Source of the DNA: Pseudomonadota bacterium | Lineage (GTDB): Bacteria > Myxococcota_A > Polyangia > Polyangiales > Polyangiaceae | NCBI GenBank assembly: GCA_023423895.1 | Contig: JAFAER010000013.1 | Coordinates: forward strand, 1-64,000 | Length of the DNA: 64,000 nt | Direction: 5' to 3' | Shown: one piece after another, positions 17,991 to 25,636 of the stretch | How the letters are laid out: each line of letters starts with the position of its first letter | Numbering within the stretch: the stretch's first letter is position 1 | Notes under the pieces: generated by a model | Told to the model about the DNA's origin: nothing | Seen by the model: only the letters and a program-made list of their open reading frames with translations | The model's database searches: none | Made by a program: the position numbers and the translations under genes

Positions 17991-18025
17991 TTGCCGAACG
18001 GACGACGCAGCTAGGGTCGTCGCGA

Positions 18026-19114
18026 ATGGCCGCACGCTTCGTCGAGCCCGCGCTGACCGCGATCGCGTCGGTGACGAGCCTCCGCGACATCGGCGATCAC
18101 GTCCTTCCGCAGATCGAGCAGGCGATCGACGCGTCGGCTGCGCTCCTCTACCGGTACGACGACGACCGACGGCTCGTGGCGCTCGCAGGGACGATCGCAC
18201 ACCAGGTCGACGGCTACGCGCGAGACCTCCTCGACGCGGATCCGGTGCAGCACTTCCCGCGCCAGCTCGAGGCGAGGCCGAGGGTCGTTCATGCGACCCG
18301 GCACGTCGAGCGGCGCACGTTCCGTCGCAGCGTCGCGTACGGGGAGTTCTACGGAGCCCTTGGGCTCGAGCATCTCGTCTGCGTCTGGCTCACGCACCTC
18401 CAGTACGGCGCGCCGGGGATGACCGGCCTCCTCCTCGCGCGCCCTCCCGGTAGCGAGGACTTCGGCGCGCCGGAGCACGCCATTCTCGCGCGCTTGTTGC
18501 CTGCGCTCGCAGCGGCGACGGAGCGGGCCGAGAGGCTGTCGGACCTCGAGCTCGAAAAGAACGCCCTCGCGTCGCTCGTCGCAGCGAGCTCCGGTCCGGC
18601 GCGGCTCGTCTTGTCGCGGACGGGCAAGATCGTGTGCGCATCGCCGGCGTGCGAGGAGCTCCTCACGCGTGCAGGAGCGAGGGCGATCGAGACGATCCGT
18701 CGCGTCCTTCCACGGTCCTCCGAACCGAGGAGAATCACGACGCAGATCGGGGGCGAGGTCATGACGGTGCACCTGACACCCATCGGAGGACCGGCCGCCG
18801 ACACGCTCGTTCTGGTGGAGCTGGAGCGGGGCGACACGACCGGCGCGACCGGCGAAGGATGCGCGGAGCTCGCGCGCCGCGGCGGCCTCACGCGCGCAGA
18901 GTCGGCGGTCCTCGCCGGTATGGCCGACGGCCTCGGCAACCGGGCGCTGGCGGAGCGTCTTCACGTCTCGGTCGAGACCGTCCGAACGCATGTACGGCGC
19001 GTGCTCGGCAAGCTTGGCCTTCGGTCGCGGACGGATGCCGTCCTCGCGGTCTCGCGCCAGGCGAACCTTCGAGATCGATCCCCCGATGGCGCGGGGGCGC
19101 CGCGGATGGGATGA
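18026..19114 (+). CDS. LuxR-family transcriptional regulator with GAF-like N-terminus
   Basis: 362 residues. The N-terminal half (SVTSLRDIGDHVLPQIEQAI, ALLYRYDDDRRLVALAG and following) resembles a GAF-type sensor. A middle segment (PARLVLSRTGKIVCASPACEELL) looks PAS-like. The C-terminal HTH is typical LuxR: GLTRAESAVLAGMADGLGN, then LHVSVETVRTHVRRVLGKLG. It has no phosphoacceptor receiver domain, so a small ligand or protein partner is expected. The gene is eight bases from a second LuxR gene, and a palindrome precedes it. Confidence 0.88.
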   Translation: MAARFVEPALTAIASVTSLRDIGDHVLPQIEQAIDASAALLYRYDDDRRLVALAGTIAHQVDGYARDLLDADPVQHFPRQLEARPRVVHATRHVERRTFRRSVAYGEFYGALGLEHLVCVWLTHLQYGAPGMTGLLLARPPGSEDFGAPEHAILARLLPALAAATERAERLSDLELEKNALASLVAASSGPARLVLSRTGKIVCASPACEELLTRAGARAIETIRRVLPRSSEPRRITTQIGGEVMTVHLTPIGGPAADTLVLVELERGDTTGATGEGCAELARRGGLTRAESAVLAGMADGLGNRALAERLHVSVETVRTHVRRVLGKLGLRSRTDAVLAVSRQANLRDRSPDGAGAPRMG

Positions 19115-19121
19115 TGGTGTC

Positions 19122-19868
19122 GTGTTCGGTTCCGTCCCCATCGCTCGTGCGCGGCAGGCGGCTCGTCTCGTCCGCGAGGTCGCCGAGATCGGCGCGTGCA
19201 CCGAAGAAGCCCGCCGCCACCTGAAGGCGACCGGTCTCCAGCTCGTGGGTGCCGTCCTCGCAGGCGTCGTCGAAGACCTCGAGCACGCGATGCGCGCGCC
19301 CGACGCGCGCGCAGGCGTCTTCACCGTCGCGACGCCGTATCACTCGGCGGTGCACCGCATGGCCGTCTCCGGCTCGGACCCCGTCACGCTCACGAACGCT
19401 GACGTCATGCCCGAGAGCCAATGGCGTCAGTCGACGTGGGTGGCCGAGCACGTGCGTCCCGCCGGGTTCGAGCACTTCCTCGGCAGCCACTGGCGCCTGC
19501 CGGACGGGACCGTCGAGGGCATGGGCTTCATGCGCGCTGCGGGCGACGCCCCCTTCGACGACGAAGACCGAGCGGTCCTGCATCTCGTTCATCTCGGGGT
19601 CGGACGCCTGTTCCAGCCGGTGTTCGCTCGCCGGAGACGACTCCCGCCACGTGCGCGAGCCACGCTCGATGCCATGCTCACCGGCGCCTCCGACAAGGAG
19701 ATCGCGGCGGCGCTCGGGATCACCGTCTACACCGTGCGCGACTACGTGAAGATGATCTTCCGTGACCTCGGCGTCTCGAGCCGGGCTCAGGTGCTCGCGC
19801 TCGCGTCCGGGCGACCACGGGTGCATCAGAGCGTCTCGAGGTACGTCGCCAGGTCTTCGCGCTGCTGA
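19122..19868 (+). CDS. Second LuxR-family transcriptional regulator
   Basis: About 248 residues from the GTG at 19122, seven bases after the upstream regulator's stop; an ATG at 19086 is possible but overlaps that gene. The N-terminal 170 residues are an unrecognised sensory part (TPYHSAVHRMAVSG, then SQWRQSTWVAEHVRPAGFEHFLGS). The C-terminal HTH reads LPPRARATLDAMLTGASDKEIA, then LGITVYTVRDYVKMIFRDLGV. Both regulators lie in one transcription unit and may form a heteromeric or sequential switch. Its last 43 bases overlap, tail to tail, the end of the haem lipoprotein gene. Confidence 0.8.
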   Translation: MFGSVPIARARQAARLVREVAEIGACTEEARRHLKATGLQLVGAVLAGVVEDLEHAMRAPDARAGVFTVATPYHSAVHRMAVSGSDPVTLTNADVMPESQWRQSTWVAEHVRPAGFEHFLGSHWRLPDGTVEGMGFMRAAGDAPFDDEDRAVLHLVHLGVGRLFQPVFARRRRLPPRARATLDAMLTGASDKEIAAALGITVYTVRDYVKMIFRDLGVSSRAQVLALASGRPRVHQSVSRYVARSSRC

Positions 19869-21784
19869 TCGGTCAACTGCGAGGTCTTGCCATGACGGTC
19901 GGCGCCCCCGTTCGGGCCGACCGCGTCGAGCAGCTTCAGCGCTCGACCGTCGTGGAGAAACGGCGCGCGGAGAGAGAGGCCTAGCAGCGAAGGCACCTGG
20001 AACGTGCCGCCAGTGCCGATGTCCACGCTCTCGTTCGTGGCGAGCTTCGGGCCCGCGTGGCAGCTGCTGCAACCGACGGACGTGTCCTCGAACAGCATCT
20101 TCCCGCGCGCCGACGCGTCGGCATCGACCGCCGACGACACGAGCGGCGCCGGAATGCGGGTGACCCAGGAGCGAAGCGCGTCGACCTGTGACGTGTCGAG
20201 CTCCTGACCGCCCATCTTCTGCACGAAGACCTCCGTGGCGACGCTCTCGATGCCGGCAACGTCGCCGTTCCAGTGATACGGCGCGGTGCCCTCCAGCGTT
20301 CCCTGGAGAGACTGCGTCCGGCGCGGGCCACTCGAGAGCTGCCACACGCGGCCGTCGTCGCCTCCGCCGGGATGGCAGGACACGCACGCGACACGGCCGC
20401 CGGTGTTGCTGTGGAAGACGGCGTGCCCCGTGTCCTCGCGGCTCGCTCCGCCGAGCGCAATCGTCTCCCAGTCCTTCATCTGCTTGTCGAGCGTCGCCGC
20501 GCTACGCCGGTGGATCGCGGCGGGCTCGCGGGTGAACACGAGCAGGTCGTTGTTCGGCGCGAACGCAGCGGCGACGGCTTGCCCAGGGGGATCGATCGTC
20601 GGAGGTCGAGCGGAGCCGAACGACGACGTCGACGAGGGCTGCACGGCGCACTGTCTGGCATCGACGAACCCGCGCAACAGATGGATCTGAGGCAAGCTCG
20701 GCGTGTGGCCGTTCCCGGCCGCGATCGCCACCCAGTACTTTCCGTCGGGCGAGATGGCGAGGTCCACGGCAGCAACCGCATCGCCGAGCAGCCCGCCGGG
20801 ACGGTCAGAGACCCTTCCGTTCCCGTCCGGTGCGAACATCGTGAGCGCAGTCCTGACGAGACCTCGGCAAGGATCGAGGCTGGCATAAGCCCGCGGTTGC
20901 TCCGCATCGAGCAGGGCCATTTCTGCCATCTGGTGAACGAGGACGACGCCCTCGGAGCTCGGCCCCGCGACGAGCCGCCAGCCGACGAACGGTTCGAGCG
21001 GCTCCGTGGCTGCGGAGCCGTTCGGTTCGACCGGCTTTCGAGTGCCGCGTGACAGCAGCACGCCGTCGGCCTTCCGGATCCGCAACACATCGGCGCGACG
21101 CAATCGGCTCACGAAGAGGCTGTCGCCCACGACGACGATGTCGCGCAGGTCGCGGTCGACGCGAGCGAGGCGCTCTGCGGCCCCGTCCGTCGCCTCGGGC
21201 AGCGTCATGATCTCGCCACCGGTGCACGCAACGTAGAGGGTCGCGCCGTCGCGCGCGATGCCGGATGGAGCCGCGCACACCGCGCGTCGGTGAACGACCT
21301 TCGAGGTCGCGAGATCGATCGTCGCGACGTGTCCTGCGCGGTCGAGGACCACGTGGACCTGGTTCGAGCTCCCTTCCACGATGCGGCCGGGCTCGTCGCC
21401 AGGCTCGAGCGCGATCGCGTGGACTTGCGCCGTGGCAAGGTCGACGGCGACGACGCGATCGCGATCGGGGTCAGTCGCGACGGCGGTCGCTCCGTCGCTC
21501 GTCGTGATCAGGCTCGCTGCGCCGAGCGGCGGTGGGGCCACCTCCTGAGTCACGGTGCTGCCAAACTCCGGACGTGGCGGCGGCTCGGGCATCGGCGGCG
21601 GGGGATTGTTGCTGAAACATTCGTCGTCGCGCTCGCATTCGCGCTTCGACGGCCGATCGTCCGGCGAGCCTCTGGATCCGAACCCCGACTCCAGTGCGCC
21701 ACATCCGATCGTGGCAGCAGCGGCCGCGGCCACGACGACGACGAACGAGGGCTTCAGGCTGCGAACACGGCGTCGTGCGTCCAT
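19826..21784 (-). CDS. Lipoprotein with beta-propeller-like and dihaem cytochrome c domains
   Basis: 652 residues. The signal ends ATIGC, a lipobox. A Cys/Pro-rich linker precedes about 330 residues of repeats resembling a beta-propeller (LITTSDGATAVATDPDRDRVV, ISPDGKYWVAIA, FAPNNDLLVFT). The C-terminal 220 residues carry two haem c motifs, CVSCH and CSSCH, and a LHDGRALKLLDAV segment typical of dihaem peroxidase-like cytochromes. It should sit in the periplasm or outer membrane and carry out redox chemistry, perhaps peroxide reduction; the electron partner is not visible. Its end overlaps the convergent LuxR gene. Confidence 0.85.
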   Translation of the reverse strand: MDARRRVRSLKPSFVVVVAAAAAATIGCGALESGFGSRGSPDDRPSKRECERDDECFSNNPPPPMPEPPPRPEFGSTVTQEVAPPPLGAASLITTSDGATAVATDPDRDRVVAVDLATAQVHAIALEPGDEPGRIVEGSSNQVHVVLDRAGHVATIDLATSKVVHRRAVCAAPSGIARDGATLYVACTGGEIMTLPEATDGAAERLARVDRDLRDIVVVGDSLFVSRLRRADVLRIRKADGVLLSRGTRKPVEPNGSAATEPLEPFVGWRLVAGPSSEGVVLVHQMAEMALLDAEQPRAYASLDPCRGLVRTALTMFAPDGNGRVSDRPGGLLGDAVAAVDLAISPDGKYWVAIAAGNGHTPSLPQIHLLRGFVDARQCAVQPSSTSSFGSARPPTIDPPGQAVAAAFAPNNDLLVFTREPAAIHRRSAATLDKQMKDWETIALGGASREDTGHAVFHSNTGGRVACVSCHPGGGDDGRVWQLSSGPRRTQSLQGTLEGTAPYHWNGDVAGIESVATEVFVQKMGGQELDTSQVDALRSWVTRIPAPLVSSAVDADASARGKMLFEDTSVGCSSCHAGPKLATNESVDIGTGGTFQVPSLLGLSLRAPFLHDGRALKLLDAVGPNGGADRHGKTSQLTDQQREDLATYLETL

Positions 21785-22049
21785 GGTCGAGCCCTGAGCA
21801 AGTCATGCGCCACCGCAACACATCTCCACTTTCGCGACTCTGTCGCCTTCGTGCGCGACGTGCGCTTCAGGGTTCGGCACAGGTTGGCATGCTGGGCCCT
21901 CCGCGACGTCGCTCGCCGAGGAACTTTCCTCCACGGCTGCTCCCACACGCCCGGAACGATGTCGCCGGAGCTCATGCACGATGCGACGTCGCTCGATCCG
22001 AGCTCTCCACAGGCTCGAGGACGGTGCAGTCGAGGCCGCACCTGATACG

Positions 22050-23582
22050 ATGACTCCCTCGAACGCGGCGATGGGTTTCATCTCGAAGCTGTTCAAGGGC
22101 GATCCAGCGAAGACCGAGGCCGAGGCCGAGGCCGCCGAGCAGGCGACCGGCGGCGTCACGAGCCGCGAGCCTGCGGCGCCCTCGCCTACGGATCCCATCT
22201 CCACGCCCGTCGTGATGCAGGCCTACGTCCCACCGGAGGCGCGGCCGACGCCGACCGAGGCGCACGAGCGGCCGACCGTCCACGTCAGCGAGCGAAGCGC
22301 GGACGAAGAACGTCCCACGATGGTCCTGCCAGAAGCGACGGCTGCGGCGCTCGCACGAGCCGCAGCGCCACCGAAGGCTCCATCGGCGCCGAAGGCTCCG
22401 TCGCCGCCGAAGGCTCCAGCGCTTCCAAACGCTCCGGCGGCGAAAGCTCCATCACCGCCGAAGGCTCCTGTCGCGCGAGCGCCGGCATCACCTGCGAGCG
22501 CTCCTCCCCTTCCGAGTATTCCGAGTATTCCGAGCGTTCCGAGCGCTCGTCCCGTTCCGCCCGCGCGCACGCCGCAGCCTCCGGCCGCGCGTGGCAAGGG
22601 CGAGCCGAAAGCGGCGGCAACTCGGCCCCCCGGCGCCGACGTCGAGAAGGGCTTCGCCGCGATCCAGGCCGGAGGAGCAGCGCGCTCCGCATCTCCGGGA
22701 ACGCTGGAGACGGACCTCAGCGGCGTGCGCGCGCTCTTCGGCGAGCTCGCGACGAACCACATGCGCCAGGTGCGCGACTTCATGATCGAGCTGCGCTGGG
22801 GGCCCACGCCGTCGACGTGGGTCGCCGTCTGTGAGCCGTCGGTCGAGTCGCTCCGGAGCGCCGCCGAGAAGGTCGAGTTCGACGATCTCGCGTCCGGGCT
22901 CGGCGCCTTTGCCGCCGCGATGCGCGCGGTCGATGTCACGACGACGACGATCATCGAAGGAGCTGCACGCGAGGGCATCCTCGACGCGCACGCAACGCTC
23001 GCCGGCATCTTGCCGGACACCTTCGCGCTCGACGGCGACCGGAGCCAGCGCGAGGCGGCGATCCTCCACGCGCTCTTGGCGCAGATCCCCGATGTGCGAA
23101 AGGTCACGATCGACAAGCTCTACGCGGCCGGTCTGACGACGCTCGAGACGATGTTGCTCGCCACGGTCGAAGATCTCGTCGCGACGACGGACATCCCCGA
23201 GCTCATCGCGCAGCGAATCGTCGAACGCTTCCAGCGTTACCGCGAGGAGATGGCAAACATCGCCGTCGACGAGACGCGCGCCCACGAACGAGCCCGGATC
23301 GGCGAGCTCGTCGAGCAGCTTCGCCGGCAGAACGATGAGTTCGAGCGCGCCGCGACCGCCTGGACGGAGGACGCGATCCAGCGGAAGAAGGATGCGCTCC
23401 TCGCCCGTGGACAGACGATGCTCGCGATCGATCTCCAGCTCGCTCGCCTGGGCGAGGTCGCCCTCGTACGCGAGCTCGAACGGCTCCCTTATGCCCGCAA
23501 GGTGCCGAGGCTCGATGTATTCCTCGCCGAGGCCGATCGCACGTATGCGGGCGCCCCGAGGCTCCAGACGGCAGGCATCTGA
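22050..23582 (+). CDS. Pro/Ala/Lys-rich protein with helix-hairpin-helix-like C-terminal half
   Basis: About 510 residues from the ATG at 22050; ATG at 22071 (MGFISKLFKG) is equally plausible. Residues 100-190 are low complexity with repeated KAPSAPKAP-like units and IPSIPSVPS. The C-terminal half is helical, with a tandem helix-hairpin-helix-like segment (VRKVTIDKLYAAGLTTLETM, then VATTDIPELIAQRIVERFQ) followed by a coiled-coil-like stretch rich in Glu/Arg/Gln. No membrane segment or signal is visible. HhH modules often bind DNA or act as scaffold contacts; which applies here is not evident. Family not recognised. Confidence 0.7.
   Translation: MTPSNAAMGFISKLFKGDPAKTEAEAEAAEQATGGVTSREPAAPSPTDPISTPVVMQAYVPPEARPTPTEAHERPTVHVSERSADEERPTMVLPEATAAALARAAAPPKAPSAPKAPSPPKAPALPNAPAAKAPSPPKAPVARAPASPASAPPLPSIPSIPSVPSARPVPPARTPQPPAARGKGEPKAAATRPPGADVEKGFAAIQAGGAARSASPGTLETDLSGVRALFGELATNHMRQVRDFMIELRWGPTPSTWVAVCEPSVESLRSAAEKVEFDDLASGLGAFAAAMRAVDVTTTTIIEGAAREGILDAHATLAGILPDTFALDGDRSQREAAILHALLAQIPDVRKVTIDKLYAAGLTTLETMLLATVEDLVATTDIPELIAQRIVERFQRYREEMANIAVDETRAHERARIGELVEQLRRQNDEFERAATAWTEDAIQRKKDALLARGQTMLAIDLQLARLGEVALVRELERLPYARKVPRLDVFLAEADRTYAGAPRLQTAGI
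22510..22545 (+). repeat. Four tandem 9-bp units inside the HhH protein gene
   Basis: Two TTCCGAGTA units are followed by two TTCCGAGCG units, encoding the repeated Pro-Ser-Ile/Val motif of the low-complexity linker. The unit is in frame, so copy-number change would alter linker length only. Confidence 0.8.
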
Positions 23583-23601
23583 GAGCGGAAGCGAGCCGCT
23601 C
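23583..23601. terminator. Weak hairpin between convergent genes
   Basis: GAGCGG and CCGCTC can pair over a seven-base loop in the 38-base gap between the HhH protein gene and the PfkB gene. No T-tract follows on either strand, so terminator function is a guess from position. Confidence 0.25.
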
Positions 23602-23620
23602 GCGGTCCGCGCGTGATCGG

Positions 23621-24553
23621 TCAGTCCCCGTCGATCGGCGACGCAATCGCCAGAAAGCGACGGAGCTCCTCCTCGTCGGGCATCGCGGCTCGCGCGCCCA
23701 TCGCGCGACAGCTCAGAGAGGCGACCGCGTTCGCTGCACGAAGCGTCTCGTCCAGCGTGAGCCCGCGAGCGATGCCGTAGATGAAACCCGCGCGGAACGC
23801 GTCACCTGCGCCTGTCGTGTCCGCGATGCGTGGAGGACGGAAGGCCGGCGACGCGATGACGGTTCCTCCCGCGCACGCGAGCGCCCCACGCGCACCGAGC
23901 GTCACGACCACGCAGCCCCCGTATCGCTCCGCGAGCGTCCGCACCGCGCTCTCGTGATCATCCACTCCGGCGAGCGCCGGGGCGATGCCCTCGGCCACGA
24001 TCAGGTAGTCGAGCAGCGGCAGCAGCGCCTGGATGCCGGGATATGCGGAGTCGATGTCGCTCGTCACCACGATCCCATGCGCGCGCGCGACCTGCGCGGC
24101 ACGAATGGCTGCCTCGGTGTCGAAGCCGTCGACGTGCAGCATCCGGGCATCGGTGATCACGTCGTCACGGACAGCGGCTTCCGGAAGGCGCAATCGCTCG
24201 TCGTGCTCCCAGAACACCGTGCGCTCGCCACTCTCTTCCTCGACGACGATGAGCCCCGATTGCGTGTGGGCGCCGGGGACGACGAGGACATGGCCCGTGT
24301 CGACGCCCTCACCGCGCAAGGAGTCGATCAACGTCGCGCCTTCCGGGTCGTCGCCGACCGCCCCGACGTAGCGCGCTCGGAGGCCGAGCCGCCGCGCTCC
24401 AACCATGGCCGACGAGACCTGTCCGCCTGGAAGCGTGTGCGCCGCGACGACCCTCTCCTTTCCTCCACGGCCGGGATAACGCCGCACGGTCACGATCCGA
24501 TCGACCGCGTTCAAACCGAGGCCGAGCACATCGAAGGAAGGCGCCGGCACCAT
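23621..24553 (-). CDS. PfkB-family carbohydrate/nucleoside kinase
   Basis: Cytosolic sugar-kinase-fold enzyme of 310 residues. The N-terminus shows the first PfkB signature region (GGQVSSAMVGARRLGLRARY) and the C-terminus has the second, DTTGAGDAFRAGF, with the catalytic aspartate and oxyanion-hole glycines. The length is typical of ribokinase or adenosine-kinase relatives. The phosphorylated substrate cannot be read from sequence. It follows a secreted-protein gene with only three bases between, which suggests co-transcription. Confidence 0.9.
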   Translation of the reverse strand: MVPAPSFDVLGLGLNAVDRIVTVRRYPGRGGKERVVAAHTLPGGQVSSAMVGARRLGLRARYVGAVGDDPEGATLIDSLRGEGVDTGHVLVVPGAHTQSGLIVVEEESGERTVFWEHDERLRLPEAAVRDDVITDARMLHVDGFDTEAAIRAAQVARAHGIVVTSDIDSAYPGIQALLPLLDYLIVAEGIAPALAGVDDHESAVRTLAERYGGCVVVTLGARGALACAGGTVIASPAFRPPRIADTTGAGDAFRAGFIYGIARGLTLDETLRAANAVASLSCRAMGARAAMPDEEELRRFLAIASPIDGD

Positions 24554-24556
24554 CGT

Positions 24557-25528
24557 TCAGGGCTTCGCGACCGTGCACGGGACGACCTTCCGCGCAGCGT
24601 CGAAGCAGAGCGCTCGAAGCTTCAGCGAGGCGCCATTCGCTCCACGCGCGGGCTTCACCGAGAGCCACTCCTTCGCGTGAGCGCCGAGAGGAGCGAGTCG
24701 TCGAGCGAGCTCGACTCGCTTCGCCGGCGCACCGAGGAGGTCCACGTTGTCCGCCAGCGACGCGATGAGCCGAGCCCCGGCCTCGCCACGACGTTCGAGC
24801 AGCTGGATCTCTCCGGTGGTCTTCTTCGTGAGCTTCGCGATTAGCTCGTGCATCGAGCTCACGCCGTACGCATCGAGGATCTCCGGGTCCTTCAGCAGCT
24901 CGAAGGCGATGCGTGCGTGCTCGGCGAGCTTCGAGGCGGCGTAGTGCGCGCCGCCGTACGCATGATTGCTCATCGTGAGCGCGAGGTCGTCGGCGGACTT
25001 GTCGGCCTCGTCGACGAGGTGATCGCGTTCCGACGACACGTTGTCGTCCGCGAACTTGTCCAGGGATGCGCTCACGGATGCAACCAGCCGCGCGTACGCC
25101 TCCATCTGCTTCGCGGAGTCGGACGCGACCACCTCGAAGTCCATCTGCACCCCGTCACCGACGAGCTGGATGAACGACGCGCGCTCCGTAGCCGTCAATC
25201 GCTCACCACGTCCAGCGACGAAGGCGTGCGCGCGCGCTTCCGCGGTCGACGCACCGCTGCCCTTCGTCTTGGGCTTCGTCGTTCCGGAGATGATCGCGGC
25301 AGCGACCGTATCGGCAGCCTGGAACAGCCCCATCTCCTCCTGATGGCGTGCAGCGTAGAGGAGCGAAGCCGCGCGTAGGTTGCTCGGGACGATCTTCCGC
25401 GGCGTGGGAGCGATCAGCACGGGCCCGGGGACCGAAGATGCCGACCGAGGCAGCTCGAGTGGCTTCGCCGTGGTCGATGGCGCGAGTGTCACGACCGGCG
25501 CCATGAAGAGGACGAAGGGGAGCAGCAC
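24557..25528 (-). CDS. Secreted helical protein of unknown function
   Basis: About 323 residues from a GTG; ATG at 25504 (MAPVVTLAPST) would shorten the signal region. The N-terminus is hydrophobic (LLPFVLFMAPVVTLA), consistent with export. The mature part is almost entirely helical, with three cysteines, two of them (CFDAARKVVPC) close to the C-terminus and likely disulfide-bonded. No family recognised. It probably shares a transcript with the PfkB kinase gene, though no functional tie is evident. Confidence 0.6.
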   Translation of the reverse strand: MLLPFVLFMAPVVTLAPSTTAKPLELPRSASSVPGPVLIAPTPRKIVPSNLRAASLLYAARHQEEMGLFQAADTVAAAIISGTTKPKTKGSGASTAEARAHAFVAGRGERLTATERASFIQLVGDGVQMDFEVVASDSAKQMEAYARLVASVSASLDKFADDNVSSERDHLVDEADKSADDLALTMSNHAYGGAHYAASKLAEHARIAFELLKDPEILDAYGVSSMHELIAKLTKKTTGEIQLLERRGEAGARLIASLADNVDLLGAPAKRVELARRLAPLGAHAKEWLSVKPARGANGASLKLRALCFDAARKVVPCTVAKP

Positions 25529-25636
25529 GTATCGAGCTTACGGCCTCGAGGTCGCGCGTCAACGCGGCCCGGGTCCCCTCACGGGCTCAGCGACCTGATA
25601 CCGAGCACCTGCAGTCCGTAGTATGGTCCGTGCATC

